From: an uncultured Xanthobacteraceae bacterium
GTDB taxonomy: Bacteria; Pseudomonadota; Alphaproteobacteria; Rhizobiales; Xanthobacteraceae
Direction: 5' to 3'
Assembly (NCBI GenBank): GCA_955652195.1
Contig: CATPBC010000279.1
Location: 1-6,182 of the forward strand
Length of the DNA stretch: 6,182 nt
A model generated the notes under the pieces. It saw nothing but the letters and a program-made list of their open reading frames with translations. It made no database searches and was not told the DNA's origin. A program made the translations under genes and the position numbers. Shown here piece by piece: positions 1 to 5,937 of this stretch (its first letter is position 1; the number at the start of each line of letters is the position of its first letter).

Positions 1-2966
1 GCATAGCCGAGCGGCTGGTGAATCTCCGATCCAACCCCGGTGCCGAGCATCATCGGAACGCCGCCAAGCAGCGCCGCCATCGTCGTCATCAGGATCGGCC
101 GAAACCGCAGCATACAGGCCTTATAGATCGAGTCCTCCGGGCTGGCGCCCTCGTGGCGTTCGACCTCGAGCGCGAAGTCAACCAGCATGATGCCGTTCTT
201 CTTGACGATACCGATCAAGAGTATAATCCCGATCATAGCGATCACGCTGAGATCGACATGCACGGCCAGCAAGAGCAGCAGCGCGCCGATGCCGGCCGAC
301 GGCAAGGTCGACAGGATAGTGATCGGATGGATAAGGCTCTCGTAGAGAACGCCCAGGATGATATAGATGACCACCAGCGCCGCTGCGATCAGGATCACTT
401 CGCCGGAAAGTGCCGATTGGAAAGCGCTGGCGTTGCCCTGAAAGGCTGTGGCAAGCGACGCCGGCTTGCCGCTCTGGCGCTCAAACCGCTGGATCGCGGC
501 AACGGCATCGCCGAGCGCTGTGCCGGGCGCCAGGTTGAATGAGATCGTGGTTGAAGGGAACATGCCCTGGTGGTTGATGACGATCGGCGCTGCCGAGATA
601 GTACTGTTGGTTACCGCGCTAAGCGGCACCTGCTGTCCGGCAGAAGAGCTCACATAGATATTGTTGACTGAATCGGGGCTGGATTGGAATCGCGGATCGA
701 CCTCCAGCACGACATGGTACTGATTAAGCGCCGTATACATGGTCGAGACGATACGCTGGCCGAACGCGTCATCGAGCGTGTTATCGACCGTTGCCGGTAA
801 AATTCCGAAGCTCGACGCCACTTCTCGATTGACCGTAACGTTCAGACGTGGACCAGCGTTCTCCTGGTCGGTGGTGACACCGGTAACTCCGGGAATTTTC
901 TTGATCTTATCCAGAAATATCGCCGACCAGTGATTCAGCTCGTTCGAGTCGGCATCGGTCAAAGTGTACTGATACTGCGTCTTGGATAGCCGCGCTCCGA
1001 CAGTGATGTCTTGTGCGGCCTGCATATAGAGCGTGATGCCTTCGACGGCAGCGAGTTTCGTCTGCAAGCGTGCGATTATCTGATCGGCGCTCGCTTTGCG
1101 CTGGTCGCGCGGTTTCAATGCGATAAAAACTCGCCCTTGGTTCAGGGTCGAAGTTCCTCCGCCGGCGCCAATCGAGGCGCCGACCGAATAGACGTCCGGG
1201 TCCTTTAACACAGTGTTGATCACGGCTCCCGTGCGCTGAACCATGGCAGAATACGAAACATCTTGGGCCGCCTCCGCGATGCCTACGATCAGTCCCGTGT
1301 CTTGCTGCGGGAAGAAGCCCTTTGGAATGACAACGTACAGGTAGCCGGTGACAGCAATCGTACCGAGCATGACCATGAGAGTGATGAACCGGTGCCGTAG
1401 CGCGACTTTGAGACCGCGTTCATAGATCGCGAGCAAGCCATCGAAGCCGCGCTCAAACAGCCGATACAGCCAGCCATGCTGTTTGGTCTCACGCTTGAGT
1501 AGGCGCGCGCACATCATCGGCGTGAGCGTGAGCGAGATAACAAGCGAGAGAACCAGCGACACGCTTACCGTGATCGCGAATTCCTGGAATAGCTTGCCGA
1601 CGTAGCCGCCCATCAAGAACAATGGGATGAACACCGCGATCAGCGAAAGCGTGATCGAAACGATGGTGAAGCCGATCTCCTGCGAACCCTTAAGCGCGGC
1701 TTGCATCGGGGAAAGACCGCCTTCGATATGGCGGACGATGTTTTCGATCACGACGACGGCGTCGTCGACCACAAAGCCGATCGCGATTGACAGCGCCATC
1801 AGCGACAGATTGTCGAGGCTGTAGCCAAGCTCATAGAGCACGGCGAAGGTCCCGATCAGCGACAGCGGCACGGTGATCGCGGGGATCACCGTCGCCCAGA
1901 AGTTGCGCAAGAAAATGAAGATGACCATCACCACCAGCGCAACCGTCAATAACAAGGTGAATTGCACGTCCGACACGGATGCGCGGATGGTTTGCGTCCG
2001 ATCGGAAATGACGTTGATCTTGACAGCCGGCGGTAATGACGCCTGAAGTTGCGGCATCAACGCTTTGATGCTGTCGACAGTCTGGATCACATTTGCGCCG
2101 GGCTGCCGCTGAATGGCGAGGATGACCGCGCGCTGATTGTTGAACCAGCCGGCAAGGAGGTCGTTCTCCGGCGCCTCGATCACTTTGCCGATGTCGCCGA
2201 TGCGCACCGGCGCGCCACTGCGGTAGGCAACGATCAGATTGTTGTAAGCGTCGGGCTTAAGCAACTGATCGTTGGTATTGAGCGTGTAGCTTTGCTGCGG
2301 ACTGTTCAACGTGCCTTTGGGCAGGTCGACATTGGCTTGCGCGAGCACGTTGCGCACGTCTTCCAGAGCGATGCCGCGGTTTGCCAGCGCCTGCGGGTCG
2401 ACCTGAACGCGAATCGCGGGCTTCTGCTGGCCGCCGATGCCGACAAGGCCCACGCCCGGGATCTGCGAAATCTTGGGCAACAGGATGTTCTCGGCGTAGG
2501 CGTCGACCGTGGTCAGCGGCAGTGTGGCGGAGGTCAAGCCGAGCACCAGGATCGGCGTGTCGGCTGGGTTAACCTTGCGGATCGTCGGCGGATAGGGAAT
2601 GCCCTGCGGGAGAAACGGGCTTGCCGCATTGATCGCCGCCAGGACGTCGGTCGCGGCGCTGTCGATGTCGCGGCTCAGCGCGAATTGCACGGTGAGCTGA
2701 GTGAAGCCGAGCGCGCTGGCCGAGGTCAGCTGGGTAACGCCGGGAATTTGCGAAAACTGCTGCTCGAGTGGCGTGGCCACCGATGAGGCCATGGTCTGCG
2801 GATCGGCGCCCGGCAGCTGCGCCGTCACTTGAATGGTTGGAAAGTTGACATTGGGCAGCGAAGCCACCGGCAGCAAGCGGTAGGTGACAAGCCCGCCGAG
2901 CAACAGGCCGACCATCAGCAGCGCCGTCGCAATCGGGCGTTGAATGAAGGGAGCGGAAATGTTCAT
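1..2966 (-). CDS. RND efflux permease, MdtB/MdtC type (3' end missing)
   Basis: Inner-membrane, proton-driven pump subunit of the resistance-nodulation-division (HAE1/AcrB) family; it takes substrates from periplasm or membrane and passes them to an outer-membrane channel. The frame is open with no stop for 988 codons from ATG 2966 to the left edge. Visible parts: N-terminus MNISAPFIQRPIATALL with TM1 at about 12-32; porter loop with MASSVATPLEQ and KVNPADTPI; TM2-TM6 at about 336-485, with the proton-relay pair D401-D402 in GFVVDDAVVVIEN (AcrB D407/D408); TM7 and PKGFFP at about 527-553; second porter loop; TM8-TM11 at about 857-975, with K923 in VKKNGI (AcrB K940) and R956 in RPILMT (AcrB R971). 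All relay residues are intact. Only TM12 and the tail are missing, since the family is about 1020-1050 residues. The start overlaps the adaptor stop as ATGA. MASSVATPLE and LMGG recall MdtC more than MdtB, but I do not commit. Substrate unknown. Confidence 0.96.
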   Translation of the reverse strand, partial: MNISAPFIQRPIATALLMVGLLLGGLVTYRLLPVASLPNVNFPTIQVTAQLPGADPQTMASSVATPLEQQFSQIPGVTQLTSASALGFTQLTVQFALSRDIDSAATDVLAAINAASPFLPQGIPYPPTIRKVNPADTPILVLGLTSATLPLTTVDAYAENILLPKISQIPGVGLVGIGGQQKPAIRVQVDPQALANRGIALEDVRNVLAQANVDLPKGTLNSPQQSYTLNTNDQLLKPDAYNNLIVAYRSGAPVRIGDIGKVIEAPENDLLAGWFNNQRAVILAIQRQPGANVIQTVDSIKALMPQLQASLPPAVKINVISDRTQTIRASVSDVQFTLLLTVALVVMVIFIFLRNFWATVIPAITVPLSLIGTFAVLYELGYSLDNLSLMALSIAIGFVVDDAVVVIENIVRHIEGGLSPMQAALKGSQEIGFTIVSITLSLIAVFIPLFLMGGYVGKLFQEFAITVSVSLVLSLVISLTLTPMMCARLLKRETKQHGWLYRLFERGFDGLLAIYERGLKVALRHRFITLMVMLGTIAVTGYLYVVIPKGFFPQQDTGLIVGIAEAAQDVSYSAMVQRTGAVINTVLKDPDVYSVGASIGAGGGTSTLNQGRVFIALKPRDQRKASADQIIARLQTKLAAVEGITLYMQAAQDITVGARLSKTQYQYTLTDADSNELNHWSAIFLDKIKKIPGVTGVTTDQENAGPRLNVTVNREVASSFGILPATVDNTLDDAFGQRIVSTMYTALNQYHVVLEVDPRFQSSPDSVNNIYVSSSAGQQVPLSAVTNSTISAAPIVINHQGMFPSTTISFNLAPGTALGDAVAAIQRFERQSGKPASLATAFQGNASAFQSALSGEVILIAAALVVIYIILGVLYESLIHPITILSTLPSAGIGALLLLLAVHVDLSVIAMIGIILLIGIVKKNGIMLVDFALEVERHEGASPEDSIYKACMLRFRPILMTTMAALLGGVPMMLGTGVGSEIHQPLGY

Positions 2967-4135
2967 GGGATTTCTTGCTCCACCGAGCTCTGCAAGTCGG
3001 CTTCCTGCGCCGCCTTGCCGTGAAGCTCTTGCACATGCGCGCCGGCCTGCAGCCGGTACTGACCGTTGACGACGACGTTTTCGTTTGCTTGCAAGCCGGA
3101 GTCGATCAGAGCAACTCCTTCGCTGATCTGCGAAACGACGACCGGGCGCGTTTGTACGGTTTGGTCGGGACCGATCACCCAGACGAACGAGCCTTGCGGT
3201 CCCTGTTGCACAGCGGAGGCAGCGATCGTCAGCCCGTTCTGTCGCGTGTCGAGGAGAAGCCGGGCGTTGATGAGCTCGCCCGGCCACAGCATGTGCTTGG
3301 CATTGGGAAAGCTCGCCCGCAGCCGTATCGTGCCGGTGGTCTGGACGATCTGGTTGTCGATCAGATCGAGCTTACCCTCGTCGAGCTCGGTTTTGTCGTC
3401 CTGGCTGTAGGCGAGGACCGTGCGCGGTCCCTTCGCCATCTTTTGCTGAATCTCGACGAAATCGGTCTGCGGCAGCGAGAAGATCAGCGAGATCGGCTGG
3501 ATTTGCGTCACGTCGACCAAGCCGTTGGCATCGGTCGGATGAATGATGTTTCCGACATCGATTTGGCGAATACCCGTCACACCGTCGATCGGGGCGGTCA
3601 GCTGTGTGTAGCTCAAATTCGTTTTGGCCTGTTCGATGACACCCTCATCGGATTTCACCATGGCCTGGAGCTGAGCCAATTGAGCATTCTGGGTCTCGAC
3701 GAGCTGCGTGCTCGCATAGCCCTTCTGCTGAAGCGACGTGTACCGGGTCGAATTGGCCTGAGCATTGAGCACTTGCGCCTGATCGCGGTCGCGGTTTGCC
3801 ATCGCCTGGTCGAGTTGCGCTTGATAGGGACGCGGATCGATCTCCGCCAGCAGATCACCTTGATGCACCGTCTGGCCTTGGGTGAAGGCAATCTTGATGA
3901 GCTGTCCGGTAATCTGACTGCGGACGATTACGTTGTTGTAGGCAATCACCGTCCCGACCCCGCGCAGATAGATCGGTACATCGCCCTGGCGCACCGTTTC
4001 AGCGACGACCGGGACGGCCGGAGGCGCGGCAGCGGTGTGTGCTGGTTCGGCAGTATCGTGCAGGTGCATGGCTGCCAAAGCGACGCCCGCCGCTGCGATC
4101 AGCGTGGCCGCGACAATGATGAGTCTCTTTCGCAT
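2963..4135 (-). CDS. mdtA: RND periplasmic adaptor (membrane fusion protein), MdtA-like
   Basis: 390-residue periplasmic adaptor (HlyD/AcrA family) that links the RND permease to an outer-membrane channel. An N-terminal basic and hydrophobic segment (MRKRLIIVAATLIAAAGVALA) is a signal or membrane anchor; there is no lipobox cysteine. First lipoyl half with TGQLIKIAFTQGQTVHQGDLLAEIDPRPY at about 76-104 (broken here into its motif GDLLAEIDPRPY), then a Gln/Ala-rich alpha-hairpin at about 105-175, second lipoyl half with LTAPIDGVTGIRQIDVGN at about 179-196, then the beta-barrel (LIFSLPQTDF, TTGTIRLRASFPN, WPGELINARLLLDT) and a membrane-proximal domain (FVWVIGP, VNGQYRLQAGAHV). Length and motif order fit MdtA. 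I chose ATG 4135; TTG 4147 is in frame four codons earlier but has no visible Shine-Dalgarno. ATG 4135 has only a weak G-rich stretch upstream. It starts 19 nt after the preceding gene's stop and its TGA overlaps the permease ATG, so translation is probably coupled. Confidence 0.95.
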   Translation of the reverse strand: MRKRLIIVAATLIAAAGVALAAMHLHDTAEPAHTAAAPPAVPVVAETVRQGDVPIYLRGVGTVIAYNNVIVRSQITGQLIKIAFTQGQTVHQGDLLAEIDPRPYQAQLDQAMANRDRDQAQVLNAQANSTRYTSLQQKGYASTQLVETQNAQLAQLQAMVKSDEGVIEQAKTNLSYTQLTAPIDGVTGIRQIDVGNIIHPTDANGLVDVTQIQPISLIFSLPQTDFVEIQQKMAKGPRTVLAYSQDDKTELDEGKLDLIDNQIVQTTGTIRLRASFPNAKHMLWPGELINARLLLDTRQNGLTIAASAVQQGPQGSFVWVIGPDQTVQTRPVVVSQISEGVALIDSGLQANENVVVNGQYRLQAGAHVQELHGKAAQEADLQSSVEQEIP

Positions 4136-4154
4136 AGCTTGCCCCAATCTGTTT

Positions 4155-4763
4155 TCAGCAGCCGGCCGAAATTCCCGGCGTGGTCATGCCGGTACTTGTG
4201 GAACTGGAAGTGCCCGTGAACGAGCCAGTACACGGCAATGTCATCGTGCTCGGCATCGGAACGCCGATCAGCGGACTGACGCCGCCATTGTCGATTTCAG
4301 TTGCACCGAGCGGAATCGTTCCGCCGTTTAGTGTGGTGCTCGAAGTTGTTCCAGATGTTGACAGTGGCGAGGCAACGCCCGTCGAAGTTATGTTGCTCGA
4401 CCCGCAGACGGAGGTTGAACTCATTGACCCAGTCGAACTGAATCCGCTGCCGTCGAAGGTGGAGTTCGTACCGGACATCGAAGTCATTCCAGATCCACTC
4501 GATCCGGAAAGCCCCGAATTAGCGCCGCTTGCGTTGCAGTTCGAGCTTGCTGTCGGGCTTAGGCCGCCTGGATCGATCTCGGTCGCACCCAACGGAATGC
4601 CGGTGCCACCATTCGATCCGGTGGACGTGCTCGAGCCCAGCATGCCGAGCGGGGACGTTGCTCCCATGGCCGAACCCATGGCCGGGATGCTGGTTGGGCT
4701 TTGTGCGTGAGCCGCTCCACAGCCGAGCATGACCACAGCCGCAAGTGCGATAAATACTCTCAT
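4155..4763 (-). CDS. Exported Ser/Thr/Gly-rich protein with duplicated IPLGATEID motif, function unknown
   Basis: I do not recognise a named family. 202 residues. A signal peptide is clear: MRVFIALAAVVMLGCGAAHA, with likely cleavage after AHA at residue 20; MLGC is not a proper lipobox. The mature part is low-complexity, dominated by Ser, Thr, Gly and Met, without membrane segments. IPLGATEID occurs twice, at 56-64 and 150-158, each followed by a similar tail (PGGLSP and NGGVSP), which suggests an internal duplication flanking the Ser/Gly-rich middle. Four mature cysteines (76, 120, 178 and the C-terminal 202) could form disulfides. ATG 4763 has GAGGAC (4776-4771) seven bases upstream; ATG 4778 and TTG 4802 are in frame but lack a well-spaced ribosome site, and the latter lies inside a hairpin. 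It sits between the repeat protein and mdtA, so probably in the pump operon. A surface, matrix or periplasmic role is only a guess. A 176-codon frame runs opposite it, but lacks a signal peptide and a good ribosome site. Confidence 0.78.
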   Translation of the reverse strand: MRVFIALAAVVMLGCGAAHAQSPTSIPAMGSAMGATSPLGMLGSSTSTGSNGGTGIPLGATEIDPGGLSPTASSNCNASGANSGLSGSSGSGMTSMSGTNSTFDGSGFSSTGSMSSTSVCGSSNITSTGVASPLSTSGTTSSTTLNGGTIPLGATEIDNGGVSPLIGVPMPSTMTLPCTGSFTGTSSSTSTGMTTPGISAGC

Positions 4764-4790
4764 GGAAGCCGTCCTCATTGTCGCGTTGAT

Positions 4791-4824
4791 CGCCCTCCTC
4801 AAAAAAGGAATTTTGAGGAGGGCG
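4791..4824 (-). promoter_or_regulatory. Strong stem-loop between the first two operon genes
   Basis: Perfect inverted repeat: CGCCCTCCTCAAAA (4791-4804) and TTTTGAGGAGGGCG (4811-4824) with a six-base loop. The stem has ten mostly G-C pairs and four A-T pairs. It lies 21 bases after the stop of the repeat-protein gene and 27 bases before ATG 4763. Neither strand has a T-run after the stem, so it is not a standard Rho-independent terminator. In the minus-strand transcript the 3' arm holds GAGGAGGG, an SD-like sequence that the stem would hide. Likely roles are a partial terminator, an mRNA-stability or processing element separating the small gene from the pump genes, or translation control; the choice is inference. 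Confidence 0.7.
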
Positions 4825-4845
4825 AGAACGGAAGCGTGTTACTGC

Positions 4846-5115
4846 CTACTCGGCAGTCTGCGGCGCGTAGAAATCGCCCTCACGAGCCTGGTTTAGCTCT
4901 TGAGCGTTCGGTTGCTGCACGACGGTCTTGCTGGGCGCGTAGTAATCACCCTGCTTGAACTCGTTGAGTTCCTGAGGAGTGGCGTGCTGCACGACGGTGT
5001 TGGTCGGGGCGTAATAGTCCCCTTGCTTGATCAAATCCGTCGATTGCGCGAACACCGGCGCCGGAATGAACGCCGCAAGGCCCGCAATGACGAACGTTTT
5101 GCTGAGCATTTTCAT
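4846..5115 (-). CDS. Small exported protein with three 24-residue GDYYAP repeats, function unknown
   Basis: I do not recognise a named family. 89 residues. Signal peptide MKMLSKTFVIAGLAAFIPAPVFA, with likely cleavage before Gln24. Almost all of the mature chain is a tandem repeat of period 24: units at 29-52, 53-76 and a partial one at 77-89. The cores are QGDYYAP, QGDYYAP and EGDFYAP, followed in the full units by TVVQ and QELN. There are no cysteines and no further membrane segment. The start is decided by AAGGAG (5128-5123) seven bases before ATG 5115; the frame also runs on upstream to 5157 but without a comparable site. It is the first gene of the minus-strand set, 82 nt from the next gene with a hairpin between them. 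An 85-bp element found twice in the window ends 88 nt upstream of its start. The aromatic and acidic repeat could bind a ligand, polysaccharide or metal; this is speculation. Confidence 0.85.
   Translation of the reverse strand: MKMLSKTFVIAGLAAFIPAPVFAQSTDLIKQGDYYAPTNTVVQHATPQELNEFKQGDYYAPSKTVVQQPNAQELNQAREGDFYAPQTAE
4849..5031 (-). repeat. In-gene tandem repeat, 72-bp period
   Basis: Two full 72-bp units (4960-5031 and 4888-4959) and one partial unit (4849-4887) encode the 24-residue repeats of the small exported protein. Conservation is visible at DNA level too: TGCTGCACGACGGT occurs at 4913-4926 and again at 4985-4998, exactly 72 bases apart. The repeat could expand or contract by slippage or recombination. 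Confidence 0.85.
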
Positions 5116-5202
5116 CTTCGATCTCCTTAGTCGTCCGGTGACGCGTTCTGCGTTCACGAGGCGTGAGTTTGCGACGGTATGCCGAGTCGATTGACCCGCC
5201 TT

Positions 5203-5287
5203 GTCCGTCGCGATCGAAGATAGGCCGACAGCTCACGAGCACAATTAAATAGGGATTCAGAAGATTAAACTCGCTGTCATTGAAGGC
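5203..5287. repeat. 85-bp intergenic element, copy A
   Basis: Direct repeat of 5680-5764. By hand alignment 68 of 85 positions match with no gaps. Best-kept blocks are GTCCGTCGC, AGATAGGCC, ACAATTAAAT, ATTCAGAA, ATTAAACT and TCATTGAA. ATTAAA occurs at 5244 and 5264, 20 bases apart, with ATTCAG between. It ends 88 nt upstream of ATG 5115, where a promoter and operator of the minus-strand operon would be expected. No convincing -35/-10 pair could be fixed. Confidence 0.75.
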
Positions 5288-5382
5288 GCGGGGTTAGCGT
5301 CTCGGAAAACATTGATCGCGAACTGGTGCGTATTCATGCGAGTGCATGGATCAGCGAGATCTACGCCGATGCGTGAAACGAT

Positions 5383-5649
5383 CTAAAATAGATAAATCGG
5401 CACTGGTACGGCTATCTTTGCTATTGCCGGCTTCAAACGAAGGAGCTGCGGTGACGGCATGACGAAATGGCGAAATTTAGCAGTCTCGCTGTATATCGCT
5501 TCGAGAATCCATGTTGCCACCAAAGACAGCCACTGCCGCAACCCGATTGTCTCGATCTGCTGCTGTACGACGCTATCCTGATTGCCTCTCACAGCGAATG
5601 TGAGGACGCCGAAAGACAATCGAAAAATTGTGCGCGATATCTCGTTCAT
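5383..5649 (-). CDS. Doubtful 88-codon ORF or gene remnant
   Basis: No family recognised. From ATG 5649 the frame gives MNEISRTIFRLSFGVLTFAVRG, which resembles a poor signal peptide, then NQDSVVQQQIETIGLRQWL, a second hydrophobic stretch (SLVATWILEAIY) and a basic tail. No clear Shine-Dalgarno precedes ATG 5649. The same frame is open upstream to 5721 but there it runs into repeat copy B. Copy B sits just upstream, as copy A sits upstream of the small exported gene, which is the only argument for it being real or a decayed relative. A plus-strand frame at 5467-5700 overlaps it and is no better. Confidence 0.2.
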   Translation of the reverse strand: MNEISRTIFRLSFGVLTFAVRGNQDSVVQQQIETIGLRQWLSLVATWILEAIYSETAKFRHFVMPSPQLLRLKPAIAKIAVPVPIYLF

Positions 5650-5679
5650 GGCGCAACGCTTATTCAACCTAAGAAGCAC

Positions 5680-5764
5680 GTCCGTCGCAGTCCGAGATAG
5701 GCCTACGGCGTGCGAGTACAATTAAATTGGCATTCAGAAAATTAAACTTGATTTCATTGAATGC
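5680..5764. repeat. 85-bp intergenic element, copy B
   Basis: Second copy, same orientation, offset exactly 477 bases from copy A. ATTAAA recurs at 5721 and 5741 with the same 20-base period and the same ATTCAG between. Similarity stops abruptly on both sides. It lies 170 bases upstream of TTG 5935, and on the other strand 31 bases upstream of ATG 5649, which starts a weak minus-strand ORF. It could be a shared regulatory site, a promoter of that ORF, or a dispersed intergenic repeat. Confidence 0.75.
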
Positions 5765-5924
5765 AGGTTCGCAGCCAGGAGGTTGCCAACGCGTGCCTAC
5801 ATCGTGACTGTATTTAGTCTCCCGGAGGACGCAGTTAAATTGATGCAGTGCTGCCAGCGGCGGCACGACGCCGCAGACCTCTCGAATTGCGCGTGGCGCT
5901 TCGGTATAAAAGGAGCGCATTTAC

Positions 5925-5937
5925 GGAGGTTTTGTTG
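5925..5937 (+). promoter_or_regulatory. Shine-Dalgarno and TTG start
   Basis: GGAGG at 5925-5929 followed by five bases and TTG at 5935. This supports a TTG start, which restores a full signal peptide. AAAGGAG at 5908-5914 is another SD-like stretch but has no start codon at a suitable distance in this frame. Confidence 0.6.

Larger units (their letters stand above)
5116..5931. other. Long intergenic region between divergent genes
   Basis: About 815 bases without a gene I would accept. From left to right it holds the leader of the small exported gene, repeat copy A (5203-5287), a stretch with only a minor hairpin (CATGC at 5335-5339 and GCATG at 5344-5348), the doubtful ORF at 5383-5649, repeat copy B (5680-5764), and the leader of the plus-strand gene. 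TATAAA at 5905-5910 could be a -10 box for that gene, but no good -35 lies at the right distance. No tRNA, transposase or CRISPR repeat is visible. Confidence 0.6.

Noticed and set aside
18..542. 174-codon plus-strand open frame at the left edge
   Set aside because: It opposes the C-terminal part of the permease, including the VKKNGI and RPILMT motifs, and its translation is Asp/Arg/Gln-rich without a domain.
2049..2786. 245-codon plus-strand open frame inside the permease gene
   Set aside because: The permease reads continuously here with family motifs on the minus strand; this is an antisense shadow of a GC-rich gene.
2569..3036. 155-codon minus-strand frame across the adaptor-permease junction
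   Set aside because: It is in another frame from both genes, both of which are intact and overlap as ATGA.
2975..4219. 414-codon open frame on the plus strand, longer than the adaptor it opposes
   Set aside because: The minus-strand frame matches the MdtA adaptor throughout in motif order and length; the plus frame is Arg/Asp/Leu-rich shadow sequence with no recognisable domain.
4791..4824. Rho-independent terminator
   Set aside because: The stem is strong, but neither strand has a T-run immediately after it; kept as a regulatory stem-loop instead.
5203..5764. Ends of an insertion sequence
   Set aside because: The copies are direct, not inverted, about 80 % identical, and no transposase frame lies between them.
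5793..5807. GTG with AGGAGG ten bases upstream, encoding four residues then TGA, as a possible leader peptide
   Set aside because: Too short to support, with no attenuator-like hairpins or codon run nearby.
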